DNA of 64,000 nt from Novosphingobium taihuense. Lineage in GTDB: Bacteria > Pseudomonadota > Alphaproteobacteria > Sphingomonadales > Sphingomonadaceae. The DNA lies in contig NZ_VLKJ01000009.1 of assembly GCF_007830315.1 (NCBI RefSeq), positions 1 through 64,000 of the forward strand, given 5' to 3'. The notes beneath the pieces were generated by a model that searched no databases, had not been told where the DNA came from, and saw only the letters and a program-made list of their open reading frames with translations. Position numbers and translations under genes: made by a program. Below, in pieces: positions 24,766-33,950 of the stretch; within the stretch, counting starts at the first letter, position 1, and every line of letters begins with the position of its first letter.

Positions 24766-24812
24766 GAAAGGCGGCGCGGCTCCCGTATCAGGGGTCGCGC
24801 CGCTTTCGTTTG
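24766..24812 (+). terminator. Hairpin terminator after the TonB receptor
   Basis: AAAGGCGGCGCGGC pairs with GTCGCGCCGCTTT around a CCCGTATCAGGG loop region, followed by a short T-rich run (TTTCGTTT). It lies between the receptor stop and the P450 start, as at the other receptor gene. Confidence 0.7.
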
Positions 24813-24839
24813 CTGATCACGATCCAAGGACTCAGATCG

Positions 24840-26057
24840 ATGACGAACGCGATTCCGCAGCTGACCCCGAAACCGGATCACGTTCCCGAACATCTCGTGG
24901 TCGATTTCGACTACGTCCGGCCCGAGAATTTGAAGGAGCTGGGCGTCTATCGCGCGGTCAAGCGGCAGCTTCACTCAGGCCCAGACATAATCTGGACGCC
25001 GCGTCACGGTGGTCACTGGATGGTCACCCGCGCTGAGGACGTGCGCTTCGTACAGGAAAACTATGCGATCTTCAGCCACGAGGAATTCATGATTCCACGC
25101 CAGCTGATGGTCAGGAAGCCGATCCCGCTTGCGGTTGATCCGCCAAACCACGCACGGTATCGCGCGGTCATCAATCCGGCCTTCACACCAAAGGCAGTGG
25201 CGCGGATGCGCGAAGATGCCCGTGCACTGACGATTGAACTTGCCGAGAAGATGCTCCCGAACGGCCAGTGCGAGTTTCTTGCCGAATTTGGCCGGGTCAT
25301 GCCGGTGACAATGTTTCTGCGAATGGTCGATCTCCCGCTCGATCGGCGTGAGGAATTCGTCGAATGGGGCATTGCGATCATTTCTTCGTACGATCTCCAG
25401 TCGCGCATCGAGGCCAATCAGAGGATAAACGACTACCTCCAGATCGTGCTTGACGAACGCGAGGGCGGCGAGGGTGATGATCTGCTGACGCGTGTCGCCA
25501 ATTGGCGGCGCAACCCGCGCTTCGAGTCCGACGAGGAGACGCTGTCCATGGCCTCTCTGCTGTTCGTCGGCGGGCTGGATACGGTAGCTGCCTCGCTCTC
25601 CTACATCACGCATTACCTCGCCACGCACCCCGAAAAGCAGCAGCGCCTGCGCGATGAGCCAGAGATCATCGGCCGAGTCAGTGAAGAGTTCATCCGCCGC
25701 TTCGGTTTGTCCAACACCGGGCGGATTCTCACGCAGGACTTCGAGTACAAGGGTGTCCTTTTCAAGAAGGACGAGATGATCATGGTCCCCAACAACCTTT
25801 CGGGGATCGATGAACGCGTGTGGGACGATCCACTAGAGGTGGATTTTGACCGCGAAGTAAAGCCGGGTGATCACAACACATTCGGCAATGGCCCGCACAA
25901 GTGTGTAGGTGCACCGTTGGCGCGCGCGGAAATCCAGGTGTTCCTGGAGGAGTTCGTGGGCCGGATGCCGATGTTTCGGCTCGATCCCGATCGCACCCAT
26001 GTCGAGCATTGCGGCTCTGTACCCGGCTTTGACGAGCTGTATCTGCGTTGGGATTGA
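24840..26057 (+). CDS. Cytochrome P450
   Basis: 405 residues from the ATG at 24840. Soluble bacterial class I type: I-helix LLFVGGLDTVAASL, ExxR in EEFIRRF, and heme loop FGNGPHKCVGAPLARAE with the axial Cys. The N-terminal block GPDIIWTPRHGGHW is shared almost word for word with the P450s at 45072 and 62589, so these three form one subfamily. It hydroxylates a hydrophobic substrate using electrons from a ferredoxin, which is not encoded in the window except possibly the rubredoxin at 42481. An SDR follows 33 bp later and could oxidise the resulting alcohol. Confidence 0.94.
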   Translation: MTNAIPQLTPKPDHVPEHLVVDFDYVRPENLKELGVYRAVKRQLHSGPDIIWTPRHGGHWMVTRAEDVRFVQENYAIFSHEEFMIPRQLMVRKPIPLAVDPPNHARYRAVINPAFTPKAVARMREDARALTIELAEKMLPNGQCEFLAEFGRVMPVTMFLRMVDLPLDRREEFVEWGIAIISSYDLQSRIEANQRINDYLQIVLDEREGGEGDDLLTRVANWRRNPRFESDEETLSMASLLFVGGLDTVAASLSYITHYLATHPEKQQRLRDEPEIIGRVSEEFIRRFGLSNTGRILTQDFEYKGVLFKKDEMIMVPNNLSGIDERVWDDPLEVDFDREVKPGDHNTFGNGPHKCVGAPLARAEIQVFLEEFVGRMPMFRLDPDRTHVEHCGSVPGFDELYLRWD

Positions 26058-26090
26058 CCGGCGCGCTGCAACAAATTTCAGGAGAAGGCA

Positions 26091-26891
26091 TTGGCTAACG
26101 AAATTGCGGCGCTCGCGCCATTCACATTGCCTGGCAAAGTGGCATTGATCACCGGGGCCGCGCAGGGCCTGGGCCGCGAAATTGCGGCACTGTTCCTCGA
26201 TGTCGGAGCGTCTGTTGTGATCGCCGATCTCGATGGTGCTCATGCCGAGGAAACAGCGGCCGAACTCGCCTCGCGTGGGCCGGTGATAGCGGTGGAGATG
26301 GATGTGGCCGATGAAGGCGCGGTTCAGGCCGGATTCAGCGCGGCTGCCAAGCAGTTCGGCGGGGTGGACATCCTCGTCAACAATGCCGCGTACCGAAAGA
26401 AGGCCAATACAATGGACATGCCGGTGTCCGAATGGGACACCATGCAGGCAGTGACCACTCGCGGCACGTTTCTTTGTCTGCGCGAGGCGGTCAAGCAGAT
26501 GAGAGGGCGTGGCGGTGGATCAATCGTCAACATCTCGTCGGCTTGCTCACATCACCCGATGATCTTTCCCAATATGCACTACGATGCGGCCAAGGCAGGT
26601 GTCGACGCAATTACGCGGTTGGCGTGCCTTGAATTTGCTGCAGACAAGATCCGGGTAAACTCGGTGCTGCCAGGCGGAATGAATACGCCAGGGCCCAAGA
26701 CGATGAAGGCGGCGGAAGCCAGTGGAGGCGCGGTGATAGCCGGACCTGCAATGATCCCGGGCCGCAATCCGATCGGTCGGGCGGCGGAACCGATCGAAAT
26801 GGCCCGCGCAGTGCTGTTCCTCGCCAGTGATGCGGCAAGCTACATTACGGGCGTGGAACTGCTGGTTGACGGCGGCTGGACCAAGGGCTGA
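26091..26891 (+). CDS. Short-chain dehydrogenase/reductase, TTG start
   Basis: 266 residues. The best start is a TTG at 26091 preceded by AGGAGAAGGCA; the next in-frame ATG is far inside the fold, so TTG is required to keep the cofactor motif LITGAAQGLGREIAALFL. Asp in VIADLDGAH suggests NAD. NNAAYRKK replaces NNAG, catalytic Tyr-Lys is YDAAK preceded by NISSACSHH, and the end is GVELLVDGGWTKG. It is coupled to the P450 upstream and probably oxidises its product. Confidence 0.9.
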   Translation: MANEIAALAPFTLPGKVALITGAAQGLGREIAALFLDVGASVVIADLDGAHAEETAAELASRGPVIAVEMDVADEGAVQAGFSAAAKQFGGVDILVNNAAYRKKANTMDMPVSEWDTMQAVTTRGTFLCLREAVKQMRGRGGGSIVNISSACSHHPMIFPNMHYDAAKAGVDAITRLACLEFAADKIRVNSVLPGGMNTPGPKTMKAAEASGGAVIAGPAMIPGRNPIGRAAEPIEMARAVLFLASDAASYITGVELLVDGGWTKG

Positions 26892-26918
26892 AGGCGCGCG
26901 GCTCGGATACCAGGCGAC

Positions 26919-26948
26919 GGGTGCGCCATAGCCCTCGGCACCGCACCC
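26919..26948. terminator. Possible bidirectional hairpin between convergent genes
   Basis: GGGTGCG (26919-26925) can pair with CGCACCC (26942-26948) in the 87-bp gap between the rightward SDR and the leftward ligase. No T-run follows, so this is a weak terminator candidate. Confidence 0.35.
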
Positions 26949-26978
26949 GACGCGATTTCCAAGCGAGACGATCCCCTG

Positions 26979-28649
26979 TCACGGGCTCCAGCCGAAATTG
27001 GCGGCAAGCAAGGCTGCAAGTACGGGCTTGCGGATCTTGCCGGACCCGGTCATCGGCATGTCCGTCTCAAGAAGAGCTACAATCCGCTTGGGCACTTTGA
27101 ACGAGGACAGGCGTCTGCGCAGCTCAGTCGTAACCGCCTGCTCATCTAGCGTGCGGCCTGGTGCCATCAGCACAGCAGCAACGGGGATGGTCTCGCCGTC
27201 GCGCTCAAGCCCCACCAGCGCTGCCTTCTCGATGCCCATGAGCCCGGTCATTGCGAGTTCGACTTCTGCTGGTGAAACATTGGCACCGTGCACTTTGAGC
27301 ATTTCGCCGCGACGCGCCTCAAATTTCAGGTATCCGGCTTCGTCCACGCGGCACAGATCACCGGTAGCGTAGAAGCCATCACTATCGAAGGTCTCATGGC
27401 GCTCGCGCCCGTCGAAGCCGAGCATCAGACAATACCCCCGGACCAGTAATTCGCCGGTTTCTCCAACCGGAAGCTCAACCTTTGTCGAAGGATCGACAAT
27501 GCGAAGCTCCACTCCAGGCATCGGTCGGCCTTGCCAGTTCGGTCTGTCCTCGGGGAGCAGGACACCTATGGGCAGCGAGGTATGGGCGCCAAGAGTTTCG
27601 GTCATCCCATAGCTTCGGGCGATGCGTTGACTGGGATGATGCACCGGATTGCCGAAACGGGCGACAAGATGATCGCTGAGGAATGTACCGTCTTTCGCAA
27701 CTCCGGCCGTGTCCATGTCGAGCCTGACTATGTCGTATCCGGCGCTGGCCAACTCTTCGGAATCGCGCAAGACGTCAAACCAGCCGACGTCGCCGGAAAG
27801 ACCTGTCGCGCCCTCCGCCTCGATCAGCCGCAAGACATTGGCGGCAGAGCCGTCGCTGGTGAGAAGGAGGCAGGTGCCATTTGCCAACGCGTAGAACAAC
27901 GTTGCAACGAACCCGGCGACCCAGAACATCGCGCGCGTCGTGATCGTGCGATCGCCATGCCCGAACGCCGTCGCTGTCGTACCCATTTGCCACGCATGCC
28001 GTACGAGCGGTCCATGGCCATGGACAACGCCCTTCGGTTCGGCCGTGCTGCCAGACGTATAAATGATGCAGACCGGGTCAGCCGGTGTGACGCGCTCCTC
28101 AAGGGATGCCAGCATCGTGTCATCAATGCGTGGATCGCCCTCTAGCAGCCGCGAGAAAGAACGCGACCACGGGCGGGCGCCCGAGCCGATCACGTGGATC
28201 GTACGCAGGGCTGGAGCCGCTTCTATGAACAGCAGCCCTTCTTCGGCCTGTGCAAGATCAGGCAGCGCCTCTTCGAGGCGGGACAAGTAATCATGGTTCA
28301 AGAAGCCGTCGGCCACGATCAGGTGTGCGAATCCGCCGCGGGCCAGAACCCAGGCGAGTTCAGGAGCCTGGTAGAGCGTGCTGAGTGGGCCGATAACCGC
28401 ACCGATCCGGGCCGCGGCGAGTACAGTCACGACAAAATCGGGTCCGGGAGGTGCCAATACCGCAATTCGCATGCCGCGGCTCACGCCGAGGCCAACCAGT
28501 GCTTTGGCGACGGCAGCAGACTGACTGGCAAGTCCGTTGAAGCTGATGCACTGTCCCTCACGCACCAAGGCGTCACTATCGCCGAAGCGTTCGGCAAAGC
28601 TCCGGATCAGGCCCGGCACGGTCGCGGGGAAGGGCGGCTGTGGTATCAT
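26979..28649 (-). CDS. AMP-dependent acyl-CoA synthetase/ligase
   Basis: 556 residues of the ANL superfamily. ATP/AMP loop VCIIYTSGSTAEPKGVVHGH, motif A5 ARSYGMTETLGAHTS, GETGELLVRGYCLMLGF, YATGDLCRVDEAGYLKFEAR, and the C-terminal lysine in PMTGSGKIRKPVLAALL. It activates a carboxylic acid to its CoA ester via an acyl-adenylate; cyclohexane-carboxylate and benzoate-like ligases share this layout. It begins 19 bp after the end of a second ligase gene, so the two are co-transcribed and may act on two different acid intermediates. Confidence 0.92.
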   Translation of the reverse strand: MIPQPPFPATVPGLIRSFAERFGDSDALVREGQCISFNGLASQSAAVAKALVGLGVSRGMRIAVLAPPGPDFVVTVLAAARIGAVIGPLSTLYQAPELAWVLARGGFAHLIVADGFLNHDYLSRLEEALPDLAQAEEGLLFIEAAPALRTIHVIGSGARPWSRSFSRLLEGDPRIDDTMLASLEERVTPADPVCIIYTSGSTAEPKGVVHGHGPLVRHAWQMGTTATAFGHGDRTITTRAMFWVAGFVATLFYALANGTCLLLTSDGSAANVLRLIEAEGATGLSGDVGWFDVLRDSEELASAGYDIVRLDMDTAGVAKDGTFLSDHLVARFGNPVHHPSQRIARSYGMTETLGAHTSLPIGVLLPEDRPNWQGRPMPGVELRIVDPSTKVELPVGETGELLVRGYCLMLGFDGRERHETFDSDGFYATGDLCRVDEAGYLKFEARRGEMLKVHGANVSPAEVELAMTGLMGIEKAALVGLERDGETIPVAAVLMAPGRTLDEQAVTTELRRRLSSFKVPKRIVALLETDMPMTGSGKIRKPVLAALLAANFGWSP

Positions 28650-28668
28650 CTATGGCGCATGGCCACGC

Positions 28669-30165
28669 TCACGCAGCTTCGAACAGCTTCTTGAGCTCGG
28701 GCTGGCTGGGCTTCATCGAAGGCGTGCGCACGAAATCATCGACTTTGACCAGTTGCGTTGGCACCTGATAGGCCGACAGTCTCTCGCGCAGGAAAGCACG
28801 CAACTCATCTTCGCTCACCGAGGCGCCATTCTTCACGCGATAGCCGGCGGCGGGTACCTGTCCCAGCCGGGAATCGGGTAGAGCGACGACGCAGGCTTCG
28901 AGCACCGCAGGATGCGCCTCGATCGCCTTGACCACGTCGTCAGGCATGATCTTGAAGCCTCCACGGATGATGGCATTGTCGGCGCGTCCAAGGATCCAGA
29001 GGAATTGCTTTTCGTCCATCTTCGCAAGATCGGTGGTGCGCACCCAGCTCTTGCCATCGCCCAAGTGCTTCGCGCGGATCTCGAGAAGACCTGTTTCACC
29101 AAAGGGCAACGGCTCGCCGGTCTCCGGATGCACGATGCGTCCGTCGATACCCGGGTTCATGCGCCCCACACTGCCGCGACGCTCTTCGCCGTACTTGCGG
29201 AAATCCGGAAGCGTCCATCCGGCAACACCCCCGGCGAACTCCGTAGCGCCGTAATTCTGCAGCACTGGTATGCCGAAGCGTTCCTGGAACTGGTCGGCCA
29301 GATCGGGGTCGAGCGGCGCGGTTGATGTTCGAAAGGCGACAAGACTGGACAGGGCCTCCCGGGGCACATCGGCATCGAGGATCATGCGAAGGGCCGAGGG
29401 CGGTGCGCCGGCAACCTTGGGCTTGTGGCGTTGGACTGCGCCAACGAACTCTTCGACGCGGAACCGGTCGAGCATGCAGATCTTCCGGCCAGCCGAAAGC
29501 GTCACGAACAGGCTGAATATCCCGCCGATGTGCGAAAACGGCGTGTTTGTAATCGCCACAGCGCGGGATAATCGGGGAGGCGTATCAATGTCACGGTTCT
29601 CGAACACGGCGGCGTCGAGCACCATTCGCGAAAAGTTCGCGGCCTTGAGCGGAATGCGCTTGGGCGTGCCGGTTGTTCCGCTGGTGAGCATTTCGATCCC
29701 GACCCCGGCTGCGTCGTTGCGGAACCCGCTGCCGGTGCGTGGCAGGACGACGCGCACAGGCTCTGCGCGATCACCGGTTATCGCAATGCCGAGTGCTCCG
29801 GATTGCTTGACCGCAGCCATCACTGCCGGTCGCTCCCAGTCAACCATTTCGGCGATGACCACCGGGATCTCCAGCGTGTTGATATCCGCAACCAGCTTGT
29901 CGTCCGGCAATGCCGGATTGAGCGTTACCACGCAGCGGTCGTTGATGATTGTTGCGATGATGACTGCGGCGATTTGCGGCGTGTTGCGAAGGATTCCGCC
30001 GATGCGCGTCCCTGCTCCGATGCCTTCTCGCGTCAGGATTGCTTCGACCGAGTCGATGATCTCGCTCAGCTCACCCCATGTGTACCACTGGCAATTGTGC
30101 TCTATCGCCGGTGCCGACGGATCTATTGCCAGGACCGCGCGGACGATCGAATTGAGCGTGGCCAT
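28669..30165 (-). CDS. AMP-dependent acyl-CoA synthetase/ligase
   Basis: 498 residues beginning at the ATG at 30165. AMP-binding loop IEMLTSGTTGTPKRIPLK, A5 region LQNYGATEFAGGVAGW, ETGLLEIRAKHLGDGKSW, TDLAKMDEKQFLWILGRADN, and a C-terminal segment DFVRTPSMKPSQPELKKLF. The usual GK lysine is replaced by a Met-Lys-Pro context, so catalysis of the adenylation half-reaction should be checked. It shares the acid-activation role with the downstream ligase but is clearly divergent from it. Upstream lies a 100-bp gap with its own inverted repeat. Confidence 0.9.
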   Translation of the reverse strand: MATLNSIVRAVLAIDPSAPAIEHNCQWYTWGELSEIIDSVEAILTREGIGAGTRIGGILRNTPQIAAVIIATIINDRCVVTLNPALPDDKLVADINTLEIPVVIAEMVDWERPAVMAAVKQSGALGIAITGDRAEPVRVVLPRTGSGFRNDAAGVGIEMLTSGTTGTPKRIPLKAANFSRMVLDAAVFENRDIDTPPRLSRAVAITNTPFSHIGGIFSLFVTLSAGRKICMLDRFRVEEFVGAVQRHKPKVAGAPPSALRMILDADVPREALSSLVAFRTSTAPLDPDLADQFQERFGIPVLQNYGATEFAGGVAGWTLPDFRKYGEERRGSVGRMNPGIDGRIVHPETGEPLPFGETGLLEIRAKHLGDGKSWVRTTDLAKMDEKQFLWILGRADNAIIRGGFKIMPDDVVKAIEAHPAVLEACVVALPDSRLGQVPAAGYRVKNGASVSEDELRAFLRERLSAYQVPTQLVKVDDFVRTPSMKPSQPELKKLFEAA

Positions 30166-30193
30166 CGATATTGGAACCTTATTTAAGAATAAA

Positions 30194-30212
30194 CGTATAT
30201 CTGATTTATACG
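30194..30212. promoter_or_regulatory. Inverted repeat upstream of the ligase pair
   Basis: CGTATA-TCTGATT-TATACG is perfect over 6-bp arms and lies 29 bp upstream of the ligase ATG, in an AT-rich 100-bp gap after the SnoaL gene. It probably marks an internal promoter or operator for the two ligases. Confidence 0.5.
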
Positions 30213-30266
30213 AAAATGATGCTGAAATGCAAGTCGTTCAATCACGAACGAGCACCTGCGTGCCGG

Positions 30267-30851
30267 TCATTCCGGCCGGTACTCGGGTGGAAGGATGTCG
30301 AGATTGATGCCGACGCGTTCAGGCTTCACGGCCAACGGTCGTTCATAGGATGAATCGCTGCGGTCGCGCGCTACCGTGCCGCTCTCGCGAAGCATTGCCA
30401 TGAATTCCAACGGGACCTTCGATGGCGCTGGTTCCCCGCCCCACTCGGCTACGCACTTGCGCGCAGCGATCCGCCATTCCCCCTCCCGCTTTTCCATGCG
30501 ATCGATATAGCGCCCGCCGCCGAGTGTCAGGGTCATGTCCTTTGCGTCCATGCCGGCCATCATCCAGTACGTCTCGGCGTGGGCCGTATCACCATCAAGT
30601 TCGCAGCTGTGGTTGGTGATGATGTGCTGGTGCGAGATCTGCGCGTTGGTGTGGTAGCGATTCACCCAGTCCCAGAAATCTTCGCGATTTCCCACGAAGA
30701 AGCCATGGTCGTCGATCGCATCGGGGTGATAGACGCTCATCAGCAGATCACGGTCCATCCGGTCGACACCACGGCAGTAGTTGGTGACAACTTCACGAAT
30801 CTTCATCTTGTCGTAGAGCTCGTTGAGCATCTGCTCCGATCCGGATCCCAT
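30267..30851 (-). CDS. SnoaL-like / nuclear transport factor 2-fold protein
   Basis: 194 residues from the ATG at 30851, which has a GAGGAGCC ribosome site. The cone fold of SnoaL_4 proteins is visible: KMKIREVVTNYCRGVDRMDR, LLMSVYHPDAIDDHGFF, HQHIITNHSCELDGDTAHAE and YIDRMEKREGEWRIAARK. In aromatic-ring dioxygenase beta subunits and in SnoaL cyclases or isomerases this fold carries out or supports ring chemistry. The position 10 bp after a KstD-like gene and below a Rieske alpha subunit suggests a hydratase, isomerase or small oxygenase subunit. The reaction is not known. Confidence 0.85.
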   Translation of the reverse strand: MGSGSEQMLNELYDKMKIREVVTNYCRGVDRMDRDLLMSVYHPDAIDDHGFFVGNREDFWDWVNRYHTNAQISHQHIITNHSCELDGDTAHAETYWMMAGMDAKDMTLTLGGGRYIDRMEKREGEWRIAARKCVAEWGGEPAPSKVPLEFMAMLRESGTVARDRSDSSYERPLAVKPERVGINLDILPPEYRPE

Positions 30852-30861
30852 TTTTGGCTCC

Positions 30862-32511
30862 TCAGGCGAAATTCTGGCGTGCGGCGTGGCGTGCAGCCAC
30901 CCAGCCGAAGATGAATGCAGGCGATATCGAGGCACCGGCCCCCGGATATGTCCGACCCATGACCGAGGCGGTCGAATTGCCGGTGGCATAAAGGCCTGGG
31001 ATAACCGAGCCGTCTTCGCGCAGCGCACGGGCATATTCATCAGTCACGATGCCACCGAACGTTCCCACATCGCCGGGGTAGATCGCTACCGCATAGAAGG
31101 GTGGCTGCTCGATCGGGCCTAGGCCTGGGTTGGGATACGCGTTGGTCGGGTCTGCGAATACAAGATCATAGGCCTTGGAGCCGCGGCCGAAGTCCTCATC
31201 CTTGCCCTTGCGCGACATCACGTTCCAGCGCTCGACCGTAGCCTTGAGGTTTTCTGCCGGAACCTCGATCTGGCGTGCCAGATCCTCGAGCGAAGCAGCC
31301 TTCTTCATGTAGCCGCTGTCGAACCACTCCTGCGGAGTAGCTCCGGCGTGAAAGCTCCAGGGGTATCGGTCGCGGTGGCGACTTTCGATTATTGCCCAGA
31401 CCGGCACATCCCCGTGCGCGTAGACCGCCTGACCGTTGGCCATATAGCTCTGCGCCTCGTTCGTGAAACGCCTGCCTTGTTGGTCAACGAGGATCACGTG
31501 CGGCTTCGGCAGGTCGAGCACGTGCATGTACCGGTCGCCAGATGGCGGCGTAGAGGTCAGTATCCAGACCGCGCCGTCTGTGCAATCGAGCGCGGCACCA
31601 AGTCCCTTGGCCAATTCGATCATCTCGCCGGTGTCGCCGGGATTTGCGTTGGTCCAGTCGGTGGAAGAGGGCTGGGGACCGTATGTCTGCCGAAGCTGCG
31701 CGTTGCGAGAAAAGCCACCTGCGTTGATAAGCACCCCGTCGCGCGCCCGGATCCGCCAGGGTTTTCCATTCCTGTTCGACACGACACCGACTACCCGGCC
31801 GTTCTCCTCGACCAGATCGGCGACGCCAGCCTCGGTGCGAATATCGACCTTGTGATCGAGTGCCATCTTGAGCATCCGCCCCTGGATCGCGGTCCCGGCA
31901 CCAACGAGGTCCTGACCCAGGATCTTGCTTTTGGCCATGCGCAGACCGACTTTGAGCGCGGCGAGCTTGCCGACGCCCATTCGTTTCATCAGCATGAGCT
32001 GGCGACCTTCGATGCCCCGGATAACGACGTTCGTCAGTCCACGTCTGAGCTTGCCTTGCCATTCCTTGCCGAGGCTGGCGGCCGCAAACGGCTCGACCGC
32101 GAGGCTGCGGCTTTCAGGGCAGCCGCCAGGCAAATCGTCATGATAGTCCGACCAGCCGTCGCAGCGCACGAAGGGCATGCCCTTCTGCTCAAGATAGAGC
32201 ACCATCTTGGGGCCCTCTTCGAGAAACATGTCCTTGCGTGCCCGACTGGTTCCGGGGCCAACGTCCCCTACAGCGGCATCTAGGTACGTCCGCGCTTTCT
32301 CTGCGTTGTCGTCGATCCCGTCGCGGGCCTGAAGCGGATGGTTCGGTATCCAGAACACACCGCCTGACATTGCTGTCGAGCCACCAATCTTGTCCGTCTT
32401 TTCAAGGACGAGCGGGTCCTTGCCGGCGTCCTTCATCGCAATCGCGGCAATCATCGAGCCACCGCCGCTCCCGACAATGACAAAGTCTCGGGTCTCGTCC
32501 CACTGGCTCAT
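30862..32511 (-). CDS. FAD-dependent 3-ketosteroid Delta1-dehydrogenase-like flavoprotein
   Basis: 549 residues. FAD-binding FVIVGSGGGSMIAAIAMKDA, then LVLEKTDKIGGSTAMSGGVF, and the C-terminal FAD/active-site block GLYATGNSTASVMGRTYPGA, which is nearly diagnostic of KstD and related 3-oxosteroid dehydrogenases (NTAASVFGxxYPGAG). These enzymes put a 1,2 or 4,5 double bond next to a ring ketone. The active-site Tyr trio cannot be assigned without alignment, so a fumarate-reductase-type role on another cyclic ketone is possible. Its ATGA overlaps the Rieske stop, so ring desaturation and ring hydroxylation are probably consecutive. Confidence 0.85.
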   Translation of the reverse strand: MSQWDETRDFVIVGSGGGSMIAAIAMKDAGKDPLVLEKTDKIGGSTAMSGGVFWIPNHPLQARDGIDDNAEKARTYLDAAVGDVGPGTSRARKDMFLEEGPKMVLYLEQKGMPFVRCDGWSDYHDDLPGGCPESRSLAVEPFAAASLGKEWQGKLRRGLTNVVIRGIEGRQLMLMKRMGVGKLAALKVGLRMAKSKILGQDLVGAGTAIQGRMLKMALDHKVDIRTEAGVADLVEENGRVVGVVSNRNGKPWRIRARDGVLINAGGFSRNAQLRQTYGPQPSSTDWTNANPGDTGEMIELAKGLGAALDCTDGAVWILTSTPPSGDRYMHVLDLPKPHVILVDQQGRRFTNEAQSYMANGQAVYAHGDVPVWAIIESRHRDRYPWSFHAGATPQEWFDSGYMKKAASLEDLARQIEVPAENLKATVERWNVMSRKGKDEDFGRGSKAYDLVFADPTNAYPNPGLGPIEQPPFYAVAIYPGDVGTFGGIVTDEYARALREDGSVIPGLYATGNSTASVMGRTYPGAGASISPAFIFGWVAARHAARQNFA

Positions 32512-33878
32512 GCCGGATTGCCTTCGCCCGCGTAACCGTTCTCGACGAAATCCTCGAGCGCGCGGTGGAAGTTTGAGATCGCGATCTCCTGTCGCGGGTT
32601 GGGGCGCGCGCCCTTGAAGCCCTTCGACTTCATTCCCTTCTGCACTTCCGCAACATTGGCGAAGTCCTGCGTCAGGATCAGTCCCCAGAAGTCGGTGTCA
32701 GCATGGTCCTGGCTCCATTCGAGCTCGACCTTGGGGGGTGCCTCGCCTTCGGGATAGCGCTGAAGGGAATAGACGTCGAATATGCACTTGTCGGGATTGT
32801 TGCCGACCGGACGTGCGCGGTAATTGAGAGAACCGGTCGGTCCCATCAGCATGATCTGGTTGGGGAACAGATGCCAGTCGATCCCGGCGGCCTGCATCTG
32901 CTCGGCCGTGATATCGGGCCATTTGAGACCAAGCGACAGCGCGTGCTCGTAGATGAATTGGCCGAACTTCATGAGCACCTCCATCGCTGGTGTGCCCGGC
33001 TCGACCTCCTGTTCGACACGCCGTGCCGCGTGCACGGTTTGAACAGCCGATCCGGCATTCAGGGTCGCCGCCATGTCCTCCATGTAGTCGCGGATTCCCG
33101 GGCGGATGTCCTCGGTGGGGGCGCCGCCGGTCAAGCGCGGTGAGCGCGACCCCATCGGCATCGATTCCCAGTAGCCGAAGTGTGCATGACGGCCGTGGGC
33201 ATAGCTCTGGGTCCAGTCGTCGAAATAGCGCAGCATCTGATTATGCGTGGTCTGGACATGGTAACCCTCGTCAAACGCCTCGAGCGCGACTTTCCAGTTG
33301 CAGTCGAGCACGGTGGACTTTCGCCAGTGGTAGCGCAGCCCACCGAGGTCGAACGGATCTAGAAAGTCCTTGGCGGGAGAAAGATGCTCCTCGAGGCTTA
33401 CGCAATCAGGGTCCATGTTGACGTAGACCCAGCCGCTCCAACGGCCGACCTTCACCGGTGCAAGGTTCAGTGCATCATCGGTCAGTTCATCGGCAGGCCA
33501 CTCGTGCCGGTCGACCACTTTCGCGCCCGTCCCATCGATTTTCCAGTTCCAGCCATGATACTTGCAGAACAGGCGATTTGCGTGGCCACAGCCCTCAGTG
33601 ATCGTGCGGCCACGGTGCGGACACACGTTGTGGAACGCCTTGATTTCATCTGCGGCGGTGCGGATTACGATGATCGATTGGTCGACGATGTCATAGGTGT
33701 AGTAGTCGCCAATCTTGGGGATTTCCTCCTCGCGGCATGCCATCTGCCAGACGCGGCTCCAAAGGCCTTCCGCTTCCGTCCGGGCGAACTCGGGCGAAAT
33801 GTAATTGCGCGCCGGTACGATACCCGCGCTGACCGGGTTGCGCTCGGGCGCAGGGAGGGCGCTGGTCAGGTCGTTCAT
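32508..33878 (-). CDS. Rieske non-heme iron oxygenase, large subunit
   Basis: 456 residues from the ATG at 33878 (33890 and 33926 are alternatives). The Rieske 2Fe-2S motif is complete: Cys86 and His88 in VCPHRGR, Cys105 and His108 in CKYHGW. The catalytic domain has EAFDEGYHVQTTH, the usual D-x2-H-x3-4-H iron site. It hydroxylates an aromatic or alicyclic ring with O2 and electrons from a separate reductase. No beta subunit or reductase of the usual kind is adjacent; the SnoaL gene two places downstream is a possible but unproven beta-like partner. First gene of the leftward operon with KstD-like, SnoaL and ligases. Confidence 0.92.
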   Translation of the reverse strand: MNDLTSALPAPERNPVSAGIVPARNYISPEFARTEAEGLWSRVWQMACREEEIPKIGDYYTYDIVDQSIIVIRTAADEIKAFHNVCPHRGRTITEGCGHANRLFCKYHGWNWKIDGTGAKVVDRHEWPADELTDDALNLAPVKVGRWSGWVYVNMDPDCVSLEEHLSPAKDFLDPFDLGGLRYHWRKSTVLDCNWKVALEAFDEGYHVQTTHNQMLRYFDDWTQSYAHGRHAHFGYWESMPMGSRSPRLTGGAPTEDIRPGIRDYMEDMAATLNAGSAVQTVHAARRVEQEVEPGTPAMEVLMKFGQFIYEHALSLGLKWPDITAEQMQAAGIDWHLFPNQIMLMGPTGSLNYRARPVGNNPDKCIFDVYSLQRYPEGEAPPKVELEWSQDHADTDFWGLILTQDFANVAEVQKGMKSKGFKGARPNPRQEIAISNFHRALEDFVENGYAGEGNPA

Positions 33879-33950
33879 TGTCTTCGTCATCCTCTTATGC
33901 GGCCGCCAGACGCCATATGTGGCCACGTCCGACTCTCGCCCCTTTGCTGT

